Shown piece by piece: positions 1 to 7,485 of a stretch of DNA of 13,429 nt. Position 1 is the stretch's first letter, and each line of letters starts with the position of its first letter. Location: contig JACPHL010000291.1 in the NCBI GenBank assembly GCA_016188625.1, positions 1 through 13,429 on the forward strand, in the 5' to 3' direction. Both the position numbers and the translations under genes were made by a program. This stretch comes from Candidatus Rokuibacteriota bacterium (GTDB lineage: Bacteria > Methylomirabilota > Methylomirabilia > Rokubacteriales > JACPHL01). The notes beneath the pieces are model-generated. The model was not told where the DNA came from and searched no databases. It saw nothing but the letters and a program-made list of their open reading frames with translations.

Positions 1-1716
1 CGCCTCCAGCAGGTGGGCGGCGATCCGGAGCACCTTCTCGCGCACCTTCCGGGCGGCCAGGATGAGGGCGCCCCCGCTCACGACCATGCTCCGGCTGGCG
101 AAGGAGCCGCTCCCGTGCGGGCAGCGCTCGGTATCCCCCTGCACGATCGCGACCTCGCCGAGCGGGATCCCGAGCTCATCGGCGAGGATCTGGGCCAGGG
201 TCGTGGCGTGTCCCTGCCCCTGGGAGACGGCGCTCACGAACGCCCGGGCCTCGCCCGACGGCTCGAGGCGGACCGTGGCGGCGTCGTGGCCGGGGAGGTG
301 GGACATCCCGCGGCGCCGAAACGTCCCCGAGCCCATCCCGGTGAACTCGGTGTACGCCGAGAGGCCGACGCCCCGGTACGTCCGGCGCGGGCCGCGCCGC
401 TGGGCCTTCCGGACCTCGTCGTAGCGGCCCACCTGGAGGAGCCGCTCCCAGGATTCGGCGAGGCTCGCGCTGTCCATGACCAGGCCGGAGGCGGTGGTGA
501 AGGGGAATTCGCCCGGCGGGATGAAGTTGCGCCGGCGGAGCTCGGCGGGGTCCAGCCCGGTGCGGCGGGCCACCATATCGACCACCCGCTCCCTCACGAA
601 GGTCCCCAGGGCCATCCCGACGCCCCGGTACGCGCCGGCGGGGCACTTGTTCGTCGCCACGGCGTAGGCGTCGTAGCTGTAGCCGAGCAGCCGGTACGGA
701 CCGGGCAAGATCCCGGCGGAGGTCAAGGGCTCCAGGGCCGCGGTCACCGGATAGATCGAGTACGCCCCGACATCGGAGATCAGCCGGGCCCTGAGCCCCA
801 GGATCGTCCCGTCCCGCCGGGCGGCGACCTCGATGTGGCTCACCTGCTCGCGGGCATGGGCGCTCGCCATGAGGCTCTCGCGGCGATCCTCGACCCACTT
901 CACGGGCCGGCCCAGGCGCCGCGCCAGCAGGGAGACCACCACGTCCTCGGGGAACAGGTGCATCTTGGTCCCGAAGCCGCCCCCCACCGCGGGGACGACC
1001 ACCCGGATCCGCGACTCCGGAAGCCCGAGGGTCGCGGCCAGGCCGGTCCGGAGGAGGTGGGGGGCCTGCGTCGAGGCCCAGACCGTCAGACTGCCGTCGG
1101 GCCGGTCGGGGCAGGCCAGCACGCCGCGGTTCTCCAGCGGCGCGCCGGTGCAGCGGGCGTGCCGGAACGTCTCGTTGAACCGGATCTCGGCCTCGGCGAA
1201 GGCCCGCTCGACCTTGCCGTTGTCGTGGTGCGCGTGAAGCAGCACGTTGTCGGCCAGCTCCTCGTGGACCCGGGGGGCGGCGGCCTGCATGCCCCGCTCC
1301 GCGTCCGTGACCGGCGGCAGGGGCTCGTAGCCCACGCGGATCCGCTCCAGGGCGTCCTCGGCCCGGTAGCGGTCGGAGGTGACCACGGCGACCACCGGCT
1401 CGCCGACGAAGCGGACCTTGCCGGTCGCCAGGGCAGGCCAGCCGCTCGGCTTGTAGCCCGGCGCCGCGAGCTCCGCGCGGATCGGCCGGGCGATCCCCGC
1501 GAGGTCCGCCCCGGTCAGGACAGCCGCGACCCCCGGCGACTCCAGCGCGCCCCGGACGTCCACCTCGGCGATGCGGGCGTGGGCGTGGGGGCTCCGGAGG
1601 AAGGCGACGCACAGCAGCCCGGGCATCCGCAGGTCGTCCAGATACCGCTCCCTGCCCATGAGGAGCGGCGGATCTTCGACCCGCTTCACCCTCGCGCTGA
1701 CGTACCCGTCGGGCAT
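1..1716 (-). CDS. Xanthine dehydrogenase/CoxL-family molybdopterin-binding large subunit (second copy; 3' end missing)
   Basis: Partial gene: 572 codons from an ATG at 1716 run open to the left window edge, so about the last 200 residues of a normal ~770-residue subunit are absent. I translated it directly and found no stop. It is the Mo-cofactor-binding, substrate-oxidising subunit of a molybdenum hydroxylase. Visible landmarks: the N-terminal 'RVEDPPLLMGRERY' type segment (residues 12-25), the VGGGFGTK molybdopterin motif (244-251), the active-site loop AYRGVGM (362-368) and an SQGQGH segment (499-503 region) that contacts the cofactor in this family. The catalytic Glu near the C-terminus lies outside the window. 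The loop is not the AYRCSFR of true form I CO dehydrogenase. The start lies 6 bases after the stop of the first large-subunit gene, with no strong ribosome site, suggesting translational coupling. It is clearly paralogous to its neighbour but well diverged, so it is probably an alternative or partner subunit, not a recent duplicate. Substrate unknown. Confidence 0.93.
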   Translation of the reverse strand, partial: MPDGYVSARVKRVEDPPLLMGRERYLDDLRMPGLLCVAFLRSPHAHARIAEVDVRGALESPGVAAVLTGADLAGIARPIRAELAAPGYKPSGWPALATGKVRFVGEPVVAVVTSDRYRAEDALERIRVGYEPLPPVTDAERGMQAAAPRVHEELADNVLLHAHHDNGKVERAFAEAEIRFNETFRHARCTGAPLENRGVLACPDRPDGSLTVWASTQAPHLLRTGLAATLGLPESRIRVVVPAVGGGFGTKMHLFPEDVVVSLLARRLGRPVKWVEDRRESLMASAHAREQVSHIEVAARRDGTILGLRARLISDVGAYSIYPVTAALEPLTSAGILPGPYRLLGYSYDAYAVATNKCPAGAYRGVGMALGTFVRERVVDMVARRTGLDPAELRRRNFIPPGEFPFTTASGLVMDSASLAESWERLLQVGRYDEVRKAQRRGPRRTYRGVGLSAYTEFTGMGSGTFRRRGMSHLPGHDAATVRLEPSGEARAFVSAVSQGQGHATTLAQILADELGIPLGEVAIVQGDTERCPHGSGSFASRSMVVSGGALILAARKVREKVLRIAAHLLEA

Positions 1717-1722
1717 CGCCGT

Positions 1723-4044
1723 CTACCCGCTCCCGGGGTTCAGGATCAGCCGCAGGAGGCGGTCGGGGGAGAGCGGCAGGGCGTTCACGACGACCCCGAA
1801 GGGGGCGAGGGCATCCGCGACTGCGTTGGCGATGGCGGCGCCGGCGCCGGAGCTCCCGCCCTCCCCCGCCCCCTTGCTCCCCAGCGGGTGCAGTGGGGTG
1901 GGCGTCTCCTCGAGGATCTTCGCGACGACCCCCGCGGGCGTCTCCATGGCCGTGGGCAGCAGGTAGTCCATGAACGTCGTGGTCAGGAGCTGGCCGTCGG
2001 CGTCGTAGACGAGCTCCTCGTAGAGCGCCCCCCCGATCCCCTGGGCCAGGCCGCCCACGAACTGCCCCGCCACGATGGCGGGGTTGATGGCCCTGCCCAC
2101 GTCGTAGGCGATCACGTACTTGAGGAGGGCCACCTGGCCGGTCTCCGCATCGACCTCCACGACCGCCGCGTGGGTCCCGTAGGGGTAGCTCATCCTCGGG
2201 GCCTCGAAGAAGTGCTGCGCGGAGAGCCCGGGCTCCATGCCCGGGGGGAGCGGCTGACCGGGGGCCGCGGCCCGCGCGAGGTCCCGCAGGCTCAGCGCGC
2301 GCCCGGGCGCCCCGCGGACGTGCACCCGGCCGTGATCGAGGACCAGGTCGTCCCCGCGAGCCTCGAGGAGCCGGGCGGCGAGGGCGAGGATCTTCGCCCT
2401 GAGCCTCCGGCTCGCCTCGAGGACCGCGCCGCCGGCGACCATGGCGCCCCGACTGGCGAACGCCCCGATCCCGAACGGCACCAGGGCGCTGTCCCCGTGG
2501 ATCACCGTGATGGCCTCCGCGGGGAGCCCCAGCTCCTCCCCGCAGATCTGGGCCAGCGTGGTCTCCAGGCCCTGGCCGACCGACGCCGCGCCCGAGTAGA
2601 CCGTCACCTGGCCGGAGCCGTCCACCTCCACCCGGGCGTACTCCCACGGCCCCAGCCCCGCCTTCTCCACGACGCACCCGAGGCCGATGCCGAGGTGCCG
2701 CCCCTGCCGCCGGGCCGCCGCCTGCTCCTCCCGCACCGCCTTGTAGTCGATGGCCGCGAGCGCGGTCTCGAAGGCGCCGGGGTAGTTGCCGCAGTCGTAG
2801 ACCGTCGGCTGGCCGAGCGCCGCCCCGCCCACCTCGTAGGGCATCTCCTCGGGCTGGATGAAGTTCCGGCGGCGGACCTCGGCGGGGTCCAGGCCGAGGG
2901 CCCCGGCCACCATGTCCACCAGCCGCTCGCGGACGAAGGTCCCCTCGAAGCGCCCGGGCCCCCGGTAGGTGCCGGTCGGCGTCTTGTTGGTGAGGACGCA
3001 CAGGACCTCGCAGCGGTAGTTCCGGATCCGGTAGGGCCCGGGCAGGAGGGCCGCGGTCAGCTCCGGGACGATCACCCCGTGCGTGCGGATGTAGGCGCCC
3101 AGGTCCGCGAGGAACCGGTCGTGGAGCGCCAGGATCGTGCCGTCGCGCCGGACGCCGATCTCGACATCGTGGAGCTGCTCCCGGGAGTGGTTGGCGGCCA
3201 TCAGGTGCTCCCGCCGGTCCTCCACCCACTGGACGGGACGCCCCAGGCGCATGGCGGCCCACGGGACGAGGAGGTCCTCGGGGTAGAACTCCCCCCGCAC
3301 GCCGAAGCCGCCCCCGACCTCCAGCTCGACGACCCGGATCAGGTGCTCGGGATGGTCGAGGAGCTCGGCGAGGACCCGGCGGTTCCAGTGGGGGACCTTC
3401 GCCACCCCCCACACGGTGAGCAGGCGGGTCCCGGCGTCGTAGGCGGCGACCAAGCCGCGCGTCTCCATGGGCACCCCGGTATGGCGCTGCACGACGAAGC
3501 GCTCGCGGATCCGGCGGTCGGCCGCGGCCAGGGCCCCGGCGACGTCGCCGCTCTGGGTCAGAAGCCGCTCCACGACGTTGCCTCCCAGGGCCTCGTGCAG
3601 CGCCGGCGCGCCCGCCTCGGCGGCGAGCCGGGCGTCCACGGCGGCCTGCAGCGGCTCGTAACCCACCGTGATCCGCTCCAGGGCGTCCTCCGCGAGGTAC
3701 CGGCTCGCCGCGACGACGACCGCGATCGGCTCCCCCACGTAGCGGACCCGGTCGCTCGCCAGCGGGGGCTGGAGGCACGCCTCGAGGCTCGGGCGCGGGC
3801 CCAGGCGGACGGGGATGCGGCCGACGGGGCCGAGGTCCCGCGCGGTGATCACCGCGACGACGCCGGGGAGGGCGCGCGCCGCCGAGGCGTCGGTCGCGCG
3901 GAGACGCGCGTGGGGGTGCGGGGAGCGGAGCACCGCGGCGTGGAGCATGCCGGGGAGGCGGAGGTCGGCCACGTACCTGCCACGGCCCGTCAGGAGCCGG
4001 GGGTCCTCCTTCCGCTTGATCGACGCGCCGATCAGGCCCGCCAT
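1723..4044 (-). CDS. Xanthine dehydrogenase/CoxL-family molybdopterin-binding large subunit (first copy, complete)
   Basis: 773 residues, the normal length for a CoxL/form II-type large subunit. It binds the molybdenum cofactor and hydroxylates the substrate using water, passing electrons to the Fe-S and FAD subunits. Seen: the N-terminal 'KRKEDPRLLTGRGRY' segment (residues 10-24) typical of the a/b hammerhead domain; VGGGFGVRG (243-251); the active-site loop TYRGPGR (359-365); SVGQG further on; and GAGEGG near the end, whose Glu (about residue 728) is the general base conserved in the family. The loop resembles form II/xanthine-dehydrogenase-like enzymes (AYRGAGR) and differs from AYRCSFR of CO-oxidising form I, so CO oxidation is unlikely. 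The ATG at 4044 lies 6 bases after the [2Fe-2S] gene stop, and the next large-subunit gene starts 6 bases after this one ends. The enzyme is cytoplasmic; no signal peptide is seen. Confidence 0.95.
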   Translation of the reverse strand: MAGLIGASIKRKEDPRLLTGRGRYVADLRLPGMLHAAVLRSPHPHARLRATDASAARALPGVVAVITARDLGPVGRIPVRLGPRPSLEACLQPPLASDRVRYVGEPIAVVVAASRYLAEDALERITVGYEPLQAAVDARLAAEAGAPALHEALGGNVVERLLTQSGDVAGALAAADRRIRERFVVQRHTGVPMETRGLVAAYDAGTRLLTVWGVAKVPHWNRRVLAELLDHPEHLIRVVELEVGGGFGVRGEFYPEDLLVPWAAMRLGRPVQWVEDRREHLMAANHSREQLHDVEIGVRRDGTILALHDRFLADLGAYIRTHGVIVPELTAALLPGPYRIRNYRCEVLCVLTNKTPTGTYRGPGRFEGTFVRERLVDMVAGALGLDPAEVRRRNFIQPEEMPYEVGGAALGQPTVYDCGNYPGAFETALAAIDYKAVREEQAAARRQGRHLGIGLGCVVEKAGLGPWEYARVEVDGSGQVTVYSGAASVGQGLETTLAQICGEELGLPAEAITVIHGDSALVPFGIGAFASRGAMVAGGAVLEASRRLRAKILALAARLLEARGDDLVLDHGRVHVRGAPGRALSLRDLARAAAPGQPLPPGMEPGLSAQHFFEAPRMSYPYGTHAAVVEVDAETGQVALLKYVIAYDVGRAINPAIVAGQFVGGLAQGIGGALYEELVYDADGQLLTTTFMDYLLPTAMETPAGVVAKILEETPTPLHPLGSKGAGEGGSSGAGAAIANAVADALAPFGVVVNALPLSPDRLLRLILNPGSG

Positions 4045-4050
4045 GCCCGG

Positions 4051-4533
4051 CTACCGCCCGGTCGCGGCCAGCTTCTCGGCCGCGGCCTTCGCCGCGAGCA
4101 CGATGTTCTGGTAGCCCGTGCACCGGCAGAGGTTGCCGGCCAGGGCCTCCCGGATCTCGGCCTCGGAGGGCCGGGGGCGGTCGCGGAGGAAGCAGTAAAG
4201 CGTCATGAGGAACCCAGGGGTGCAGAAGCCGCACTGCAACCCGTGATGCTCCCAGAAGGCCTCCTGGATCGGGTGCAAGGCCTCGCCCTCGGCGAGGCCC
4301 TCGACGGTCAGCAGGTCGGCCCCGTCCGCCTGGACCGCGAAGAGCAGGCAGGAGCGGACCGCCTCGCCGTCCATCACGATGGTGCAGGCGCCGCAGACGC
4401 CGTGCTCGCACCCCAGATGGGTTCCGGTCAGCTCCAGGTCCTCCCGCAGGAAGTCGGCCAGCGTCTTCCGGACCTCGACCGTCCGCTGGTACTCCCGCCC
4501 GTTCACCTTGAGGCGAATCGCTCGCTCGCTCAC
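4051..4533 (-). CDS. [2Fe-2S] small subunit of molybdenum hydroxylase (CoxS/XdhC-type electron transfer subunit)
   Basis: 160 residues, the usual size for this subunit. It carries electrons from the Mo site to FAD through two [2Fe-2S] clusters. All eight cysteines are present: a plant-ferredoxin-type set at 42, 47, 50 (CEHGVCGAC) and 62, and the second set in CGFCTPG (101, 104) and CRCTG (136, 138). I chose the GTG at 4533 because the family begins with a short strand like IRLKVNG right after it and an AAGGTGG ribosome site lies 5 bases upstream. The same frame stays open much further upstream, but that part is arginine-rich and overlaps the end of the FAD-subunit gene in another frame. It sits between the FAD and large subunit genes; the preceding 94-base gap holds two hairpins. 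Confidence 0.96.
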   Translation of the reverse strand: MSERAIRLKVNGREYQRTVEVRKTLADFLREDLELTGTHLGCEHGVCGACTIVMDGEAVRSCLLFAVQADGADLLTVEGLAEGEALHPIQEAFWEHHGLQCGFCTPGFLMTLYCFLRDRPRPSEAEIREALAGNLCRCTGYQNIVLAAKAAAEKLAATGR

Positions 4534-4544
4534 TGATCCACCTT

Positions 4545-4571
4545 GGGGGGGAGCGGCGTCGCTCCTCCCCC
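4545..4571 (-). promoter_or_regulatory. Hairpin just upstream of the [2Fe-2S] subunit ribosome site
   Basis: A G-run (4545-4555) pairs with a C-run (4560-4571): six base pairs close a GCGT-type tetraloop, then one bulged base, then five further G-C pairs. On the mRNA it ends one base before the AAGGTGG ribosome site of the Fe-S gene. It may protect the downstream mRNA or tune translation. Function is inferred from position only. Confidence 0.4.
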
Positions 4572-4577
4572 AAACCC

Positions 4578-4603
4578 CCCCACCGCCCGGGGCCGCGGTG
4601 GGG
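4578..4603 (-). promoter_or_regulatory. Intercistronic GC hairpin between FAD and Fe-S subunit genes
   Basis: A perfect 9-bp inverted repeat (4578-4586 with 4595-4603) with an 8-base loop lies in the 94-base gap between the two genes. On the transcript it is followed by G residues and only three U, so it is a poor terminator. It could be a weak attenuator or an mRNA-end stabiliser that sets different amounts of the subunits. Folding is seen; role is inferred. Confidence 0.4.
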
Positions 4604-4627
4604 TGGCGACAGGGAGAGGCGGGTGGC

Positions 4628-5506
4628 TCATCGGGCGCCTCCGCCCACCTGCTCCACGGCCCGGGCCAGGGCCCGCCGGGCCAGGACGCCCGCGACGTGC
4701 CGCCGGTACTCGGCCGAGGCGTGGAGATCGGCGTCCGGCCGGAGCCCCTCGGACACCTTCCGCGCCGCCGCCTCGAACGCCTGCGGCGTGGGCCGGTCGC
4801 CCACGAGGACCCGCGCGGCCTCCTCCGCCAAGACCGGCGTTGGGCCGACCCCGGTGAGGGCCAGCGCCGCATGGGTCAAGACCCCGCCCTCATCCAGCGT
4901 CACCACGGCCGCCACCCCGACCAGGGCGAAGTCGCCGTGGCGCCGGCTCACCTCGAGGAACGCCGAGCCCGACCGGGGCGGCGGCGCCGGGAACCGCGCC
5001 TCGACCAGCAGCTCGTCGGGCTCGAGGGCCGTCGTCAGGTAGGCGACGAAGAAGCGCTCGGCCGGGATCACGCGCTGGCCGCCGGGGCGTCGGGCGACGA
5101 GCGCCCCCCGGAGCGCCGTGACCACGGCCGGGAGCTCCGCGGCCGGGTCGGCGTGGGCCAGGCTCCCGCCGACGGTCCCGCGGTTGCGGATCTGGAAGTG
5201 CCCGACGAGGGGCATGGCCTCGGCCAGGAGCGGGCATCGCTCTCGGACGAGCGGCGAGCGCTCCACGGCCCGCTGTCGGGTCATGGCCCCGACCGCCAGG
5301 GCGCCGTCGTCCTCGCGGATATAGTCGAGGGACGGGATGCGGTTGAGGTCGATGAGGTGGCGCGGCCGGGCGAGCCGGAAGTTCAGGAGCGGCACCAGGC
5401 TCTGCCCGCCCGCGAGCGCCTTGGCCTCGTCCCCGTGTTCCCGCAGCAGGGTCAGGGCCTCCTCCAGCGAGGGGGGGGCGTGGTACTCGAACGGCGGCGG
5501 TTTCAT
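4628..5506 (-). CDS. FAD-binding medium subunit of molybdenum hydroxylase (CoxM/XdhB-type)
   Basis: 292 residues, the family's usual length. It binds FAD and passes electrons from the Fe-S clusters to the external acceptor. The two FAD-binding signatures of the CoxM/xanthine dehydrogenase FAD domain are visible: AGGQSL (residues 32-37) and TVGGSLAHADP (111-121). The C-terminal CODH-flavoprotein-type helical region contains DLHASAEYRRHVAGVLARRA (260-279). The start is the ATG at 5506, preceded by a strong GAGAGGAG ribosome site with 5-6 bases of spacing. It follows the amidohydrolase gene by 19 bases. With the downstream genes it gives the order FAD, Fe-S, large, large (M-S-L-L). Confidence 0.96.
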   Translation of the reverse strand: MKPPPFEYHAPPSLEEALTLLREHGDEAKALAGGQSLVPLLNFRLARPRHLIDLNRIPSLDYIREDDGALAVGAMTRQRAVERSPLVRERCPLLAEAMPLVGHFQIRNRGTVGGSLAHADPAAELPAVVTALRGALVARRPGGQRVIPAERFFVAYLTTALEPDELLVEARFPAPPPRSGSAFLEVSRRHGDFALVGVAAVVTLDEGGVLTHAALALTGVGPTPVLAEEAARVLVGDRPTPQAFEAAARKVSEGLRPDADLHASAEYRRHVAGVLARRALARAVEQVGGGAR

Positions 5507-5525
5507 CGCGGCTCCTCTCGCGCGG

Positions 5526-6761
5526 TCAGAGGAACAGCTCGCTCCGGACCGAGGTCCTGGCGAGGGTCTTCCCGCCCTTGATCACGTGCGCCGGCGGCAG
5601 CTGCTTCGTTAGCGCCTCCTTGACCGTGGCCGCATCCCACAGGAGCAGGTCGCCGTCGCTCCCCGCCGCCAGGCCGTAGCCCGGCAGCCGGAGCGCGCGG
5701 GCGGCGTTCACGGTCACCATGTCGAAGACCGCCTCGATCTCGTCGGGGTAGGTCTGGTGCGCGGTGTGGGCCATGAAGAGCGCCACCTCCAGCTGGCTGG
5801 CCCGACCGAACGGGTAGTACGGGTCGTTGACGTCGTCCTGCCCGGAGGCGACGTTGACCCCGGCCCGGACCAGCTCCTTGACCCGCGTGATCCCCCGGCG
5901 GACGGGCTCGCGGTCCCGCCGGCCGGCCAGGACGAGGCTGATGTGGGGGTTGCTCACGATCGAGATCCCAGCCTGCCTCACCAGCCCGATCACCTTCCCC
6001 GCGTACACGTCGTTGTAGGCCGCCAGGGCGCCGCAGTGGCTCGCGCTGACGCGCCCGGCGTACCCTTCCCGGAGGGTCTTCACCGCGAGGTACTCGAGGC
6101 TCCGCGAGTTGGGGTCGTCGGTGTCGTCCACCAGCATGTGGATGTCGGCGTCGTGCTCCCGGGCGATGGCGAAGACGGTGTCGATGTGCTCGCGCGCGTC
6201 CCCGTCCGTCATCTCGTACCAGGGCAGCCCCCCGACGACGTCGGCCCCCAGCGTCATGGCCTCGCGCAGGAGCCGCTCGGTCCCCGGATCGCGGAGGATG
6301 CCCTCCTGGGGAAAGGCCACCACCTGCATCCGGACGACGTGGCGATACCGCGTCCGGGTCGCCACGAGGCCACGCACCGGCACGAGGCCCCCGACGGTGT
6401 CCACGTCCGCGAACGCGCGGATCGCCAGGGTCCCCTGGGCCACCGCCATCTCCACGACCGCCCCCGCGCGCCGGACGATGTCGTCCTCGGTGTAGGCGCG
6501 CTTGAAGTCCCAGGTGATCGCGATCGCCTCCTCGAGGGTCTGGGACGCGTTGGGACGCATGACCTCCCCGAGGAGGGCCTTGTCCAGGTGGACGTGCGGG
6601 TTGACCAGGGGCGGCGTGGCCAGCCGGCCGGCGGCGTCGAGCTCCTGGGGCGCCCGCTCGGGCAGCGCGGGGCCGACGGCGGCGATCCTCCCGTCCGCCA
6701 GGGCGATATCGCGCAATCCGGGCTCCCCGCGGACCCGGCAGTGGCGGATGACGAGGTCCAC
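5526..6761 (-). CDS. Cytosine deaminase-like metal-dependent amidohydrolase
   Basis: 411 residues, a typical length for the CodA/AtzC-like branch of the amidohydrolase superfamily. It probably hydrolyses an amino, imino or amide C-N bond of a cyclic or small nitrogen compound in the cytoplasm. Metal ligands can be placed by comparison with E. coli CodA: HVHLD (H56, H58), DIHM (H208), SHCGAL (H242) and GQDDVNDPYYPFG (Asp at 309/310), the last closely like the CodA segment. CodA has a catalytic Glu three residues after the third His; here the segment reads HMLVDDTDDP, so an Asp seems to take its place with one extra residue before it. The GTG start at 6761 has a good GGAGGG ribosome site, 10 bases after the LivF gene. 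The placement between importer and Mo-hydroxylase suggests the two enzymes act on the imported compound. Exact substrate unknown; cytosine itself is doubtful. Confidence 0.9.
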   Translation of the reverse strand: MDLVIRHCRVRGEPGLRDIALADGRIAAVGPALPERAPQELDAAGRLATPPLVNPHVHLDKALLGEVMRPNASQTLEEAIAITWDFKRAYTEDDIVRRAGAVVEMAVAQGTLAIRAFADVDTVGGLVPVRGLVATRTRYRHVVRMQVVAFPQEGILRDPGTERLLREAMTLGADVVGGLPWYEMTDGDAREHIDTVFAIAREHDADIHMLVDDTDDPNSRSLEYLAVKTLREGYAGRVSASHCGALAAYNDVYAGKVIGLVRQAGISIVSNPHISLVLAGRRDREPVRRGITRVKELVRAGVNVASGQDDVNDPYYPFGRASQLEVALFMAHTAHQTYPDEIEAVFDMVTVNAARALRLPGYGLAAGSDGDLLLWDAATVKEALTKQLPPAHVIKGGKTLARTSVRSELFL

Positions 6762-6771
6762 GCGCCCTCCG

Positions 6772-7485
6772 TCAGATCCCGAGGTAGGAGACCCGCACGT
6801 GGGGGTCGCGGAGCAGCTCCGCGCCCGGGCCCTCCAGCACGATCCGGCCGTGCTCGAGGACGTACGCCCGATGGCTCATGGGGAGCGAGAAGTGCACGTT
6901 CTGCTCGATCAGGAGCACCGTGATCCCGCGCTCGTTGATCCGCCGGATCGTCTCCATGATCGCCTTGACGAGGGTGGGCTGGAGTCCCAGGGAGGGCTCG
7001 TCGAGCAGGAGCAGGGCGGGACAGGCCATGAGGGCGCGGCCCACGGCCAGCATCTGCCGCTCGCCGCCCGAGAGCGTCCGCGCCGGCTGGCCGGCCCGCT
7101 CCTCGAGCCGGGGGAAGAGGGCGAAGACCTCGGCGAGGGTCTGGGCCCGGCGCCCCCGCGCCCGGGGCACCAGCGCCCCCATCCGGAGGTTGTCCAGCAC
7201 GCTCATCTCGGGAAACACCCGCGCCCCTTCCGGGACCACCGCGATGCCCTGCCGGACGATCTCTTCGGGGGCGAGGCGGTCGAGCCGGCGCCCCCTGAAG
7301 GTGATCCGCCCGCCGTCGGGGGCCCGCGGACGGAGCAGGCCGACGATGGTCTTGATGAGCGTCGTCTTCCCCGCCCCGTTGGGCCCGATCACGCTCACCA
7401 CCTCGCCCTCCTTCACCCCGACCGAGACCCCCCAGAGCACCTGGAGGGGGCCGTAGCCGACGTGGATCGCCTCCACCTCAAGCAT
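6772..7485 (-). CDS. livF: Branched-chain amino acid-type ABC transporter ATP-binding protein LivF
   Basis: 237 residues, normal for LivF. It is one of the two ATPases that power the HAAT-type importer encoded just upstream. Seen: Walker A GPNGAGKTT (34-42), Q-loop region PEGARVFPEMSVLDNL (85-100), signature LSGGERQ (138-144), Walker B with LLLDEPSLGL (159-168) and the switch segment IEQN (193-196), where Gln in place of His is usual for LivF. The C-terminal ending 'VRVSYLGI' is also typical. Its ATG at 7485 overlaps the end of livG by 8 bases, so the two are translationally coupled. Gene symbol reflects family position; the substrate need not be a branched-chain amino acid. Confidence 0.95.
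   Translation of the reverse strand: MLEVEAIHVGYGPLQVLWGVSVGVKEGEVVSVIGPNGAGKTTLIKTIVGLLRPRAPDGGRITFRGRRLDRLAPEEIVRQGIAVVPEGARVFPEMSVLDNLRMGALVPRARGRRAQTLAEVFALFPRLEERAGQPARTLSGGERQMLAVGRALMACPALLLLDEPSLGLQPTLVKAIMETIRRINERGITVLLIEQNVHFSLPMSHRAYVLEHGRIVLEGPGAELLRDPHVRVSYLGI

Noticed and set aside
1723-4044. Carbon monoxide dehydrogenase large subunit (CoxL form I)
   Set aside because: The diagnostic AYRCSFR loop is absent; the loop reads TYRGPGR here and AYRGVGM in the second copy.
13-4536. Very long open frame on the plus strand (about 1507 codons), antisense to the Mo-hydroxylase genes
   Set aside because: It mirrors the third-position GC bias of the real minus-strand genes. Its product is dominated by Arg, Gly, Pro, Asp and His with no recognisable domain, while the opposite strand encodes clear families.
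176-4573. Second long minus-strand frame (about 1465 codons) overlapping both large subunits
   Set aside because: It is out of frame with the two recognised large subunits and the Fe-S gene, is low in complexity and rich in Arg/Gly/Pro, and has no family motif.
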